Source of the DNA: Lewinellaceae bacterium
GTDB taxonomy: Bacteria; Bacteroidota; Bacteroidia; Chitinophagales; Saprospiraceae
Assembly (NCBI GenBank): GCA_020636215.1
Contig: JACJYG010000008.1
Span: forward strand, 420,501-484,500
Direction: 5' to 3'
DNA: 64,000 bases
Shown here: positions 24,707 through 34,371 of the stretch, piece by piece
How positions within the stretch are numbered: position 1 is the stretch's first letter
Layout of the letters: every line of letters starts with the position of its first letter
The notes under the pieces: model-generated
Database searches by the model: none
What the model saw: only the letters and a program-made list of their open reading frames with translations
What the model was told of the DNA's origin: nothing
Made by a program: the position numbers and the translations under genes

Positions 24707-27307
24707 ATGAAAAAAACGATTCTCTTTCTGATATCCAGCCTGCTATTTGGCTGTGGCGCCCAGCAAAAAGCGGTGGTGGCCCCGGAGTCTGATCTTGAGT
24801 TCCGTCAATTAGATACCATGGTCGTATCCGCCAATACCTACAGCCCTGATGATAAGGTATCCTATGGCCTGCCAACCTACCATGCCAGCCGGAAGCGGGA
24901 AAATGACCTGCTTCATACCCGTCTCCGCCTTCGCTTCGACTGGGAGGCTGAAAAGGTGTTGGGCCAGGCCAGCCTGAAGTTGCAACCCTACTTTTTTCCT
25001 ACTGATCATGTAACCCTGGACGCCAAAGGCTTCGAGTTCCACAATATTGTGCTCGCAGGAGAAAGCAAGCCTCTGGCCTATGCTTATGACGGGGAACAGG
25101 TAACCATCCAACTAGGCAGAACGTTCCGGCGCGGAGAGGAGTACACCCTTGAAATTGATTATACCGCCAGTCCTTCCGCATCGGGAGGCAGCTCCGCCAT
25201 CACTTCTGATAAAGGGCTTTTCTTCATAAACCCCAGGGGAGAAGACCCCGATAAACCCCGGCAGATATGGTCGCAGGGAGAAACGGAGCATAACTCACGC
25301 TGGTTTCCTACCATCGACAGCCCCAACGAGCGCTGCACTCAGGAGATGTACCTGACCGTTGATTCCAGTTTCCAAACGCTTTCCAACGGCCTGCTGCTCA
25401 GTTCGACAGATAATGGCGACGGGACCCGGACGGACTACTGGAATATGAGTCAACCTCATGCACCCTACCTCTTCATGATTGCCGTTGGCCAATATGCAAT
25501 AGTAAAAGACGATTGGGAAGGCAAGCCGGTTTTATACTATGTGGAGCCTGAGTTTCAACAAGATGCCAGGGCTATTTTTGGACACACGAAAGAAATGTTG
25601 TCCTTTTTCTCCGATAAACTGGGCGTGAAATATCCCTGGTCAAAGTTTGCCCAGGTGGTCGTGCGGGATTATGTATCCGGCGCTATGGAAAACACCACTA
25701 GTGTCGTCTTCGGGGAGCCTATCCAGAAACACCGCCAAGAGCTAATCGATGATAACAATGACCGGATCGTTGCTCATGAAATGTTCCACCATTGGTTTGG
25801 AGACCTGGTCACCTGTGAGAGCTGGTCGAACCTCACGCTGAATGAGGGCTTTGCCAACTATAGTGAATATCTTTGGTTTGAACACCAATACGGTGTTGAT
25901 GAAGCCGATTACCATCTGCTGAATGAATGGAGTGGTTACCTGGGGGCTTCCCGGGGCGGGATGCATCCGTTGATCGATTTTGGATATGCGGACAAAGAAG
26001 ATATGTTCGATGCGCATAGTTACAACAAGGGCGGCGCCGTATTGCACATGTTGCGGGACTATGTCGGTGATGAGGCTTTTTGGGCTGGCTTAAATCTCTA
26101 CCTCACTGAAAATGCCTATACTGCCGTTGAAGCCCACAATCTTCGCCTGGCCTTTGAAGCCGTTACCGGTGAAGACCTCAACTGGTTTTTCAATCAGTGG
26201 TATTTCAGCGAAGGGCACCCGATGTTGAATGTTACTTATGGTTACGATCCAGAAAACCACCAGGCTACGGTAAAGGTGGAACAAACCCAGGATCCGGATC
26301 AAATGCCGGCCATTTTCGAACTGCCGGTTGCCATTGACCTCTACCTCGGTGGGGAAAAGCCGGTACGGCAGGAAGTACGTCTGAGGGAACGGGTGCAAAC
26401 CTTTACATTTGATGCTCCGCAGGAACCCCTTCTGGTGAATTTCGACGCCCGGCGGGTGTTGTTGGACGAAGTGGAGGATAATAAAACAGAAGCGCAACTC
26501 CTTTACCAGTTTTATCATGCTCCGAAATTTCTGGACCGCTATGAAGCGGTGCTTCGCTTGCAGGGCAGCACCTTGCCTGAAGCCGCTCAATTGCAGGCAG
26601 ACGCCCTGTCCGACCCTTTCTGGGCAGTGCGCAACCTGGCCATATCCAACCTGGGAGAAGAAGTCGGAGACAATGCGCGGGGACGCCTTCGCCAAATGGC
26701 TGTTAGTGACCCGCATTCCCAGGTTCGGGCCGCAGCTTATGAAAAATTGATGGAACTGGAGGACAGCTCCGCGCTGGCAGAGGCCAAAATTTCTATGGCG
26801 CAGGACTCCGCCTATCACGTGATGGGGGCGGCCCTCCAATATTTGAACCAGTTCGATAAAGCTTCCGCCCTGGAGTACGCCCGCCTGTTGGAAGATGAAC
26901 CGGTTGACGACCTCCTGCTGTCCGTAGGCCAGATATACGCAGAGAGTGGTGATCCGGAACGGCTCGCCTTCTTCGAGAAAAATCTAAAACAGGTGAAAGG
27001 CTTTGCCGTTATCTATTTTGTAGATAGCTATCAACGGCTTGCCGTAAACGCTGGAATGGATCCGGCGAAAAAAGCTGCAAAATACCTGGCAGCTTTGGCC
27101 CTTGATGGCAGCCAGTCACCCTGGCGCCGGTATGGGGCCACCCGGGCTCTTAACGAGATGCGCAAAGCCTATTCTGGAAATAAGGATGCCGGCAACCAGG
27201 AAATGTCAGCCCACTTGCTGGGCTTGATTAAGGACATCCGAAAAAAGGAAACCAATGCGCAGTTGCAGTCGTACTACGACCAGATGATGCCGGATATCCG
27301 GCCATAA
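24707..27307 (+). CDS. M1-family zinc aminopeptidase, lipoprotein
   Basis: From the ATG at 24707 the 866-residue product has a lipoprotein signal ending SLLFGC (Cys16). The N-terminal beta domain is followed by the GAMEN exopeptidase motif (SGAMENTTSVVF) and the zinc site HEMFHHWFGD at about residues 357-366, with the third ligand in NLTLNEGFANYSEY. The C-terminal 250 residues contain HEAT-like helical repeats (DPFWAVRNLAISNL, VSDPHSQVRAAAYEKL). It removes N-terminal residues from peptides, probably at the outer membrane or in the periplasm. A second, unrelated-length M1 enzyme is at 36771. Confidence 0.92.
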   Translation: MKKTILFLISSLLFGCGAQQKAVVAPESDLEFRQLDTMVVSANTYSPDDKVSYGLPTYHASRKRENDLLHTRLRLRFDWEAEKVLGQASLKLQPYFFPTDHVTLDAKGFEFHNIVLAGESKPLAYAYDGEQVTIQLGRTFRRGEEYTLEIDYTASPSASGGSSAITSDKGLFFINPRGEDPDKPRQIWSQGETEHNSRWFPTIDSPNERCTQEMYLTVDSSFQTLSNGLLLSSTDNGDGTRTDYWNMSQPHAPYLFMIAVGQYAIVKDDWEGKPVLYYVEPEFQQDARAIFGHTKEMLSFFSDKLGVKYPWSKFAQVVVRDYVSGAMENTTSVVFGEPIQKHRQELIDDNNDRIVAHEMFHHWFGDLVTCESWSNLTLNEGFANYSEYLWFEHQYGVDEADYHLLNEWSGYLGASRGGMHPLIDFGYADKEDMFDAHSYNKGGAVLHMLRDYVGDEAFWAGLNLYLTENAYTAVEAHNLRLAFEAVTGEDLNWFFNQWYFSEGHPMLNVTYGYDPENHQATVKVEQTQDPDQMPAIFELPVAIDLYLGGEKPVRQEVRLRERVQTFTFDAPQEPLLVNFDARRVLLDEVEDNKTEAQLLYQFYHAPKFLDRYEAVLRLQGSTLPEAAQLQADALSDPFWAVRNLAISNLGEEVGDNARGRLRQMAVSDPHSQVRAAAYEKLMELEDSSALAEAKISMAQDSAYHVMGAALQYLNQFDKASALEYARLLEDEPVDDLLLSVGQIYAESGDPERLAFFEKNLKQVKGFAVIYFVDSYQRLAVNAGMDPAKKAAKYLAALALDGSQSPWRRYGATRALNEMRKAYSGNKDAGNQEMSAHLLGLIKDIRKKETNAQLQSYYDQMMPDIRP

Positions 27308-27319
27308 GGGAGGCTCTTG

Positions 27320-27335
27320 ACATTTCATGAAATGT
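27320..27335. promoter_or_regulatory. Perfect 16-bp palindrome
   Basis: ACATTTCATGAAATGT is exactly self-complementary, lying 13 bp after the M1 peptidase stop and about 110 bp before the DUF4175 gene. It could be an operator for a dimeric repressor. It is not followed by a clean U-run, although a T-rich stretch comes 20 bp later. Confidence 0.4.
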
Positions 27336-27446
27336 TCACTAATTTAAAGCAGCCCTTTTTTGTTAAAAACCCTGTTTATTTAACCTTTTAGGGGGGGAAC
27401 GCAGTTCTAGTAGTTAGCGTATCAGAAAGTTAAACCCAAGCTCTTT

Positions 27447-30400
27447 ATGGCCACGTATGACAATTACCGACTGTTAGTAGAGAAACTCGACCAGTTTATT
27501 CGCAAATTTTATATCAACCAGATGATTCGGGGCGCTTTGTATAGCATCGGATTGCTGCTGGTGTTGTTCCTGGCCATGAGCCTTGCGGAACACTTTTATT
27601 ATTTCAGCTCTGGCGTCCGAAAGGCGATGCTTTTTTCCTTCCTTGGCATCAGCCTGGTTGCCCTGGGAGGTTGGGTGCTGACGCCATTGATGCACTACTT
27701 CCGGTTGGGTAAGGTAATCTCCCACGAGCGGGCGGCGCAGATCATCGGCAACCACTTTCCCAATGTCAAAGACAAACTGCTCAATGTACTCCAATTAAAA
27801 AATCAATCGGATTCAACTGCCAACCGCGATCTCATCCTCGCCAGTATCGACCAGAAATCAGAAGAGATTAAACTGGTGCCGTTCAAAAATGCGATCGACC
27901 TGAACAACAATCGGAAATACCTGCGTTATGCTTTGCCTCCCCTGTTGTTGCTGATCGTGATCTTATTCGTAAATGCCAATCTCATCACGGATAGTACCGC
28001 GCGCATCCTCAATAACGATAAAGATTTTTCCCGGCCAGCCCCTTTTTCCTTTATACTGGAGGAAGACGCGCTTTCCGTTGTTCAGTTTGAAGATTACCCG
28101 TTGACGGTTAAGGTGGAAGGAGATATCCTGCCGAATGAAGTATTTATCTCGGTTGATAATTATCAGTATCGACTGGCCAAGGTGTCTCCTGGTGTTTTCT
28201 CCTACCGGTTCAGTAATGTGCAGAAAGATATGGATTTCCGTTTGTTCTCTACCGGAGTGGAATCTAAGAAATATAAACTTGAAGTGTTGGAAAAACCCAA
28301 TGTGCTGGGCTTCGATGTGAAGTTGGATTACCCGGCCTATACGCAGCGCAAGGATGAAGAGTTGTCTAGTATCGGAGACCTGGCGGTGCCCCTTGGGACT
28401 AACATTGACTGGGTGTTCAGCGCTTTGAATACCGATGCGATCCGGCTGCATTTTTCCGGGGCTGCCGGTGAACAAGAGGCTACCCGCTTTTCCGACGGCC
28501 TTTTCACCTTCAGGAAAAGGGCTATGAAGGACGAGGCTTACAAACTATATATTTCCAATAAAGACCTACCGGATGCGGATTCCATTAGCTATACCCTCTC
28601 TGTTATTCCGGACTTGTACCCCAATATCAAGGCAGAAAAATTTCAGGATAGTACAGATAGCAAATTGCTGTTTTTCGTAGGGGATGCTTCCGATGATTAT
28701 GGCCTGTTGAGCCTTTCGTTTAACTACCGCATCAAAAAGGCGGCCAATGGCAAACAAGGCGAACTCCAACAGGTGAAAATGAGAAAACCAGACGGCAAGC
28801 AGTTACAATTCGACTATACATTCGATCTCAATGAACTGGAACTCGCTCCTGGAGATGAGGTCACTTACTTCTTTGAAGTATACGACAACGATGGTGTCAA
28901 TGGCAGCAAATCGGCCCGCACTAACCTCATGGTTTACGCCATGCCGACCAAAGAGGAATTTGAGGCCATGGCCGAACAGAATGATGACAAAATTAAAGAC
29001 GACCTGAAAAAATCCCTTCAGGAAGCCAAGAAAGTCCAGGATGAAATGAAGCGCATGCGGGAGAAACTGCTCCAGGAGAAGGATATGGACTGGCAAAGCC
29101 GTAAGGAACTCGAAAAACTGCTCGATCGCCAGAAAGAACTCGAAAAACAAATCGAGCAAGCCAAGCAAGCCTTCGAGGAAAACCTCAAGAACCAGAATGA
29201 ATTCTCTGAAACGGATGAAAAGATACTCGAAAAGCAGGAGCAGCTGGAAAAGCTCATGGACGAACTCATGAGCGATGAAATGCGCGAACTGATGCAAAAA
29301 ATTGAGGATATGCTCCAGGAATTGGGAAAGGACGAGGCCCTTGAAATGATGGAGAATATGGAAATGTCGAATGAGGAGTTGGAGAATGAGCTCGACCGGA
29401 TGCTGGAACTGTTCAAGCAGCTGGAGTTGGAGCAGGAAGTGCAGGATGCTATCGATAAACTCCAGGAGTTGGCCAAGGAACAGGAGGAATTAAGCCAGGA
29501 TACCAAGGAAGGGGAGAAAGGCCAGGAGGAGCTTCAGAAAAAGCAAGAAGAAATTGATGATAAGTTCCAGGATGTTAAGGAGAAGATGGATAAAATAGAG
29601 GAGAAGAACCAGGAACTGGAACAACCCAAAGAGTTGGGAGACCGGGAAGAACAAATGGAAGATATCCAGCAAGATATCAACCAGAGCCAGCAGCAACTGC
29701 AGCAGCAACAGAATAACAAGGCTTCCCAGTCACAGAAAAAAGCTTCCGAGAAGATGAAGGATATGGCGGAGGCTATGTCCATGATGATGCAATCAGGAGA
29801 GATGGAGCAGATGGAGGAAGATATTCAGGCGCTCCGACAATTATTGGAGAACCTGGTCGGCTTATCCTTCGACCAGGAGGGCCTGATGGACGAATTCAAC
29901 CAGTCTGAGATCAATACGCCGCGCTACGTGGAACTGGTCCAGGAACAATTCAAACTGAAGGATGATTTTCGTCTGATTGAGGACAGCCTGCAGGCGCTTA
30001 GCAAACGCGTTTTTCAAATCGAATCCTATGTTACGGAAAAAGTAACGGAGGTTAAGGGCAATATGAAGTCCAGCCTTGATGAGCTCGAAGAACGCCGCAA
30101 GCCGCAGGCCGCTGAGCACCAGCAACGAACCATGAAAAACGTTAACGACCTGGCGTTGATGTTGAGTGAGGTAATGAACCAGATGCAGCAGCAAATGTCC
30201 GGAATGATGTCCGGAAATCAGATGTGCAACAAACCTGGTGGACAGGGGCCAAGCGGGAAAGTGCCGAAAGATAAGATCAGCCAGGGACAGGAAGGGCTTA
30301 ACCAACAAATGCAGCGGCTGAAAGAGCGAATGGAAAAAGGGATGGGGGGCGCCTCGTCCAAAGAGTATGCGGAGATGGCTGCCCGGCAGGCTGCCCTGCG

Positions 30401-30788
30401 GAAAGCCCTGCAGGACAAACAGAAGAAACTACAGGAGCAAGGTAAGGGCAGCAAAGATCTGCAGGACATGATTGATGGGATGGATAAAACTGAAACAGAG
30501 TTGGTCAATAAAAGGCTGACAAATGAAATGATGAAACGGCAACAGGAAATCCTGACCCGGCTACTGGAGCACGAAAAGGCCGAGCGCCAACAGGAATATG
30601 ATGAAAAGCGCAAATCGGAACAAGCTAGTCAACAGGAACGGCGGATGCCTCCTTCTCTGGAAGAATACATCAAAAAACGGGAAGCAGAAATCGATATGTA
30701 TAAAGCCGTTTCTCCTTCGCTTAAGCCGTACTATAAAACCCTCGTCGACGAATACTTTAAATCTCTGAAGTCTTCGCCAGAGAAATAA
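27447..30788 (+). CDS. DUF4175-family membrane protein with very long coiled coil
   Basis: A 1113-residue protein. Two membrane helices lie at about residues 27-45 and 52-75, a third at about 150-170. A beta-rich extracytoplasmic region follows (about 190-500; FILEEDALSVVQFEDYPLTV and so on). Residues about 510-800 are an extreme coiled coil of Glu, Lys, Gln, Met and Leu, then a Gln/Met-rich stretch (NQMQQQMSGMMSGNQM), and a final basic coiled segment. This layout matches DUF4175, a large envelope family with unknown function. It lies between a peptidase and an RsbW-like ATPase. A hairpin follows the stop. Confidence 0.82.
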   Translation: MATYDNYRLLVEKLDQFIRKFYINQMIRGALYSIGLLLVLFLAMSLAEHFYYFSSGVRKAMLFSFLGISLVALGGWVLTPLMHYFRLGKVISHERAAQIIGNHFPNVKDKLLNVLQLKNQSDSTANRDLILASIDQKSEEIKLVPFKNAIDLNNNRKYLRYALPPLLLLIVILFVNANLITDSTARILNNDKDFSRPAPFSFILEEDALSVVQFEDYPLTVKVEGDILPNEVFISVDNYQYRLAKVSPGVFSYRFSNVQKDMDFRLFSTGVESKKYKLEVLEKPNVLGFDVKLDYPAYTQRKDEELSSIGDLAVPLGTNIDWVFSALNTDAIRLHFSGAAGEQEATRFSDGLFTFRKRAMKDEAYKLYISNKDLPDADSISYTLSVIPDLYPNIKAEKFQDSTDSKLLFFVGDASDDYGLLSLSFNYRIKKAANGKQGELQQVKMRKPDGKQLQFDYTFDLNELELAPGDEVTYFFEVYDNDGVNGSKSARTNLMVYAMPTKEEFEAMAEQNDDKIKDDLKKSLQEAKKVQDEMKRMREKLLQEKDMDWQSRKELEKLLDRQKELEKQIEQAKQAFEENLKNQNEFSETDEKILEKQEQLEKLMDELMSDEMRELMQKIEDMLQELGKDEALEMMENMEMSNEELENELDRMLELFKQLELEQEVQDAIDKLQELAKEQEELSQDTKEGEKGQEELQKKQEEIDDKFQDVKEKMDKIEEKNQELEQPKELGDREEQMEDIQQDINQSQQQLQQQQNNKASQSQKKASEKMKDMAEAMSMMMQSGEMEQMEEDIQALRQLLENLVGLSFDQEGLMDEFNQSEINTPRYVELVQEQFKLKDDFRLIEDSLQALSKRVFQIESYVTEKVTEVKGNMKSSLDELEERRKPQAAEHQQRTMKNVNDLALMLSEVMNQMQQQMSGMMSGNQMCNKPGGQGPSGKVPKDKISQGQEGLNQQMQRLKERMEKGMGGASSKEYAEMAARQAALRKALQDKQKKLQEQGKGSKDLQDMIDGMDKTETELVNKRLTNEMMKRQQEILTRLLEHEKAERQQEYDEKRKSEQASQQERRMPPSLEEYIKKREAEIDMYKAVSPSLKPYYKTLVDEYFKSLKSSPEK

Positions 30789-30796
30789 ATATGAGG

Positions 30797-30830
30797 GGCT
30801 GCCCGCATCATTCAAATGGTATGGGCAGCC
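30797..30830 (+). terminator. Hairpin after the DUF4175 gene
   Basis: GGCTGCCC at 30797-30804 pairs with GGGCAGCC at 30823-30830 around an 18-nt loop; the arms extend outwards with one bulge. No strong U-run follows, so termination is probable rather than certain. Confidence 0.55.
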
Positions 30831-30907
30831 TCTATCCATCTCACCCAACCTTTATGGTACTTGCATGTTATCTCAAATTACAGTAAATTTCACTCTCGTG
30901 AAATAAA

Positions 30908-31312
30908 ATGAGTTCAAAGCCTATTATGCTTAAGCTTTCCTCAGACCCCAGGAATATTGCCCTGGTCGAATCGTTTGTTGAGCAAGTTGTCGAAAGATAT
31001 AAACTCAGCCCCGATGTTTATGGCAATATTCTTATTAGCCTTACCGAAGCGGTAAATAATGCCATTATTCATGGCAACTGCAATGACCAGTCCAAAACGG
31101 TTCAGATTCAGTTTCGAAGGCACAAAGATTGCCTCGCCGTAAGAGTATCCGATGAAGGCCGTGGCTTTGACCCCTGCAGTGTCCCTGATCCTACCTCCCC
31201 GGAAAACCTGATGAAGATCGGTGGCCGTGGCGTTTTTCTCATGCACCAGCTTTCCGATGCCGTCGAATATCACAATAACGGGAGCACCGTAGAGATGCAG
31301 TTTAAAATATGA
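30908..31312 (+). CDS. RsbW-like ATP-binding protein (HATPase_c_2)
   Basis: A 134-residue GHKL-fold ATPase of the anti-sigma-factor/serine kinase type. The N box is LTEAVNNAIIHGN, the G1 box is VSDEGRGFDP, and the G2 box is GGRGVFLMHQL. Such proteins phosphorylate a STAS antagonist and hold a sigma factor in partner-switching systems; the SpoIIE phosphatase at 6800 is a plausible opponent elsewhere in the same window. No STAS or sigma gene is adjacent. Its stop overlaps the ybeY start (ATGA), so the two are translationally coupled. Confidence 0.87.
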   Translation: MSSKPIMLKLSSDPRNIALVESFVEQVVERYKLSPDVYGNILISLTEAVNNAIIHGNCNDQSKTVQIQFRRHKDCLAVRVSDEGRGFDPCSVPDPTSPENLMKIGGRGVFLMHQLSDAVEYHNNGSTVEMQFKI

Positions 31313-31770
31313 TGGATTTCAGTAACGATTGGTGGGAGGAAGAAGAACAAGCTATTTCCTTTAACACCGAAGATATCGATTTTGAATTGCCCGAATCAGA
31401 GGCTGTTGTTCAATGGATACAAAAAATCCTGCAACAGGAGGAAAAGCAACTCCTGCAACTCACATATATATTCTGTAGTGACGAGTACTTGTTTGAGATC
31501 AATCAGGAATATCTTAGTCACGATACTTATACAGATATTATCACCTTCCCTTATACCGATCCCCCTCTCATCGAAGGAGACATTTTTATCAGCATCGACC
31601 GGGTACGTGAAAATGCGCGGAACCTGGGCCTGCCTTTTGAACAGGAATTGCATCGCGTGATGATTCATGGCGTGCTGCACCTTTGCGGTTACCCGGATAA
31701 GACGACGGAAGAAGCCGCCCAAATGCGGACTATGGAGGATAAAGCGCTCGCTTTGTTCGAGCAGCAATAA
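31309..31770 (+). CDS. ybeY: Endoribonuclease YbeY, rRNA maturation factor
   Basis: A 153-residue zinc-dependent RNase acting in 16S rRNA 3'-end maturation and ribosome quality control. The core RVMIHGVLHLCGYPDKT matches the UPF0054/YbeY signature HGxLHLxGY. In most bacteria the motif is HxxxHxxxxxH with three zinc-binding histidines; here the third position is Asp (PDK), a substitution also known in Bacteroidota homologues. The N-terminal 30 residues are unusually acidic (WWEEEEQ). It overlaps the RsbW-like gene by four bases, an arrangement that links a regulatory ATPase with rRNA processing. Confidence 0.9.
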   Translation: MMDFSNDWWEEEEQAISFNTEDIDFELPESEAVVQWIQKILQQEEKQLLQLTYIFCSDEYLFEINQEYLSHDTYTDIITFPYTDPPLIEGDIFISIDRVRENARNLGLPFEQELHRVMIHGVLHLCGYPDKTTEEAAQMRTMEDKALALFEQQ

Positions 31771-31835
31771 TGGACTAAGGAGCATCCAGGATCATAAAAT
31801 CTATTCTAAAATACCAACATTTCCCTAAACCAGCC

Positions 31836-31843
31836 TACTTTTG
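31836..31843 (+). promoter_or_regulatory. TAnnTTTG -7 element of the thr operon
   Basis: TACTTTTG matches the -7 consensus, 63-72 bp before the candidate thrA starts. No obvious -33 TTTG is found at about 20 bp upstream. No Thr-rich leader peptide or attenuator hairpin was seen between it and thrA. Confidence 0.45.
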
Positions 31844-31905
31844 CACATTCAATCCAGGTAGCCTAACCCAACTCAGCCCTAACTCTGTGGGATAATTTCC
31901 AAAAA

Positions 31906-34371
31906 ATGCTGAACATGAAAGTGTTGAAGTTTGGCGGTTCCTCCGTGGCAAAACCGGAGCGCATCCGCGGCATTGTCGATATCCTGAAAGGATATTATAC
32001 GAAAGGAGAAAAATTTACAGTAGTCTTCTCGGCCTTCGGAGGCGTTACAGATTCTCTGATCGAAATGAGTGCGCTGGCGGCTAAGGGGGACGAAGGCTAT
32101 CAGTCGCTTTTCGAAGCATTCAGCCAGCGCCATTTCCAGGCAGCGGAAGCACTGTTGGAAGAGGAGTACCTCAAAGCGGCCTTGCCAGAACTACAGCGCA
32201 ATCACGATGTGCTGAAGAACCTGTTATATGGTGTTTTTTTGGTTCGGGAGGCTTCTCTCCGGACCATGGATTACGTGCTGAGTTTCGGAGAACGCAATTG
32301 CGCGTATATCATTTCCTACGTTCTCCGTCAAAGTGGCATTAACGCCGCTTACCTCGATGCCCGGAAAATTATCAAAACGGACAAGTCCTTTGGCTCCGCT
32401 AAGGTGGATTTTGCCCAAACCTATGAAAAAACAAGAGAGTATTATTCTCAAAATCCTGAAATTCAAGTAGTTACGGGTTTTATAGGTGCTGCAAAAGGAG
32501 GATTGACCACTACTTTGGGCCGAGGAGGTTCTGATTATACCGCTTCACTTATCGCTGCCGGCCTGGGTGCAAGTGTGATTGAAATATGGACTGATGTAAA
32601 TGGGGTGTTAACTGCTGATCCCCGGAAAGTAAAACGGGCCTTTACCATTCCGAGTATGACCTATTCGGAAGCGATGGAGATGTCCCATTTTGGCGCCAAG
32701 GTCATTTATCCCCCAACGCTGCAGCCTGCCTTGTCGCACAACATTCCTCTTTATATTAAAAATACTTTTAACCCGTCTTTTGAAGGCACTTATATCTCAA
32801 ATCAGGCGGAGCCCGATGCGCATGCTGTGAAGGGTATATCTTCCATCAGCCATGTGGCGCTGCTGACCCTTGCGGGCAGTGGCCTGTTTGGAGTGCCGGG
32901 TATTGCCGGGCGATTGTTTTCATCCCTTGCTGAAGGAAGCATCAACGTCATTCTGATCACACAAGGCTCTTCAGAGCATTCCATCAGTTTTGCGATTCAT
33001 CCCGATATGGCCAATCGGGCCAAGCGCCGGGTAGAGGCTGAATTTGAATACGAAATTAGCATGGGAATCGTCGACCCGGTCAAGATCGAAGACAACTTGT
33101 CAGTGGTGGCCATTATTGGCGAGAACATGCGCTACCAGCCAGGCATTGCCGGGCGGTTGTTCCAGGCTTTGGGAAAGAATGGAATCAATGCAGTGGCAAT
33201 TGCTCAGGGTTCATCGGAATTGAACATTTCGGTTGTCATCAACCGGACGGATGAGGCTAAAGCCCTCAATTCCTTGCATGAAGCTTTCTTTTTGTCCGAC
33301 ACCAAGGAGCTACACTTGTTCATGGTGGGGGTTGGCCTCATTGGGAGTACCCTGATCAAGCAAGTGCGGGAGCAAAGCCGGTTTCTGAAAGAAAAGCGTG
33401 GATTGGAGATTCGAGTGGTAGGCCTGGCCAATAGCCGGAAAATGTTGTTCGATGACAGTGGCATCGATTTGTCCAGCTGGCAGGAACAACTTCAGCAATC
33501 AGGGCTGGAAATGGACATAACGATCTTTATTGGCAGGATGAAGGAACTGAACCTTTCCAATACTATTTTCGTTGACAATACGGCCAACGAAAAGATTGCC
33601 AATTACTACGAATCTATACTGGACTCCAGCATTTCTATTTCCACCCCAAATAAAATCGCAGCCTCTTCGGGGTATTTACAATATCAGCGCCTAAAGGCTA
33701 TTGCCGCCAAACGCGGCGTACAGTTTTTGTATGAGACGAACGTAGGCGCCGGCCTACCGGTCATTTCCACTTTAAATGACCTGATCAACAGTGGGGATCG
33801 CATTTTGAAGATTGAAGGGGTATTATCTGGTTCGCTTTCCTTTATCTTCAACTCTTTCCAACCAGGCACTTCCTTCAGCGAGATTGTCCGGCAAGCTCGG
33901 GCGTTAGGTTATACGGAACCAGACCCCCGGGTAGACCTCAATGGTATTGATGTACGCCGTAAGCTTATTATTCTGGCGAGAGAGACTGGGCTTGCTCTGG
34001 AAGCAAAAGATGTGAAGATTGAAAGCATTCTGCCGGAAGCCTGTCAGCAGGCTAAGGGTGTGGAGTCCTTTTTCGAGGAAATAGCCAAGGCGGACGGCTA
34101 CTTTACCGAACTGCTGGAAAGCGCCCAGGCTGAAGGAAAGGTATTGCGGTTTGCCGCCCGGTTAGAAGATGGCCGCGCCACCATCGGCTTACTGAAGGTG
34201 GAGGCCTCCCATCCCTTCTATACCTTGAGCGGGAGCGACAATATGATCGTATTTACGACAGAGCGTTACCGGGAACGGCCCTTGGTGGTACGTGGCCCGG
34301 GAGCTGGCGCTGAGGTGACGGCTGCCGGCGTTTTCGCCGAGATTATCACGATTGGAAATTTCTTGAAGTAA
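31906..34371 (+). CDS. thrA: Bifunctional aspartokinase / homoserine dehydrogenase
   Basis: An 821-residue fusion that catalyses steps 1 and 3 from aspartate to threonine and methionine. An ATG at 31915 gives the tidier start MKVLKFGGSSV, and 31906 adds three residues. Residues about 4-300 are aspartokinase (KFGGSSVAKPERIRG; TTTLGRGGSDYTASL; FGAKVIYPPTLQPA). Residues about 310-460 hold two ACT domains (INVILITQGSSEHSISFAI and INAVAIAQGSSELNISVVI) for threonine feedback. Residues about 465-821 are homoserine dehydrogenase (MVGVGLIGSTLIKQV nucleotide-binding; LSGSLSFIFNSF; GYTEPDPRVDLNGIDVRRK). thrB starts on its stop codon. Confidence 0.96.
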   Translation: MLNMKVLKFGGSSVAKPERIRGIVDILKGYYTKGEKFTVVFSAFGGVTDSLIEMSALAAKGDEGYQSLFEAFSQRHFQAAEALLEEEYLKAALPELQRNHDVLKNLLYGVFLVREASLRTMDYVLSFGERNCAYIISYVLRQSGINAAYLDARKIIKTDKSFGSAKVDFAQTYEKTREYYSQNPEIQVVTGFIGAAKGGLTTTLGRGGSDYTASLIAAGLGASVIEIWTDVNGVLTADPRKVKRAFTIPSMTYSEAMEMSHFGAKVIYPPTLQPALSHNIPLYIKNTFNPSFEGTYISNQAEPDAHAVKGISSISHVALLTLAGSGLFGVPGIAGRLFSSLAEGSINVILITQGSSEHSISFAIHPDMANRAKRRVEAEFEYEISMGIVDPVKIEDNLSVVAIIGENMRYQPGIAGRLFQALGKNGINAVAIAQGSSELNISVVINRTDEAKALNSLHEAFFLSDTKELHLFMVGVGLIGSTLIKQVREQSRFLKEKRGLEIRVVGLANSRKMLFDDSGIDLSSWQEQLQQSGLEMDITIFIGRMKELNLSNTIFVDNTANEKIANYYESILDSSISISTPNKIAASSGYLQYQRLKAIAAKRGVQFLYETNVGAGLPVISTLNDLINSGDRILKIEGVLSGSLSFIFNSFQPGTSFSEIVRQARALGYTEPDPRVDLNGIDVRRKLIILARETGLALEAKDVKIESILPEACQQAKGVESFFEEIAKADGYFTELLESAQAEGKVLRFAARLEDGRATIGLLKVEASHPFYTLSGSDNMIVFTTERYRERPLVVRGPGAGAEVTAAGVFAEIITIGNFLK

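Noticed and set aside
31844..31905. Threonine attenuator or leader peptide before thrA
   Set aside because: I looked for a Thr/Ile-rich short frame and paired stems and found neither.
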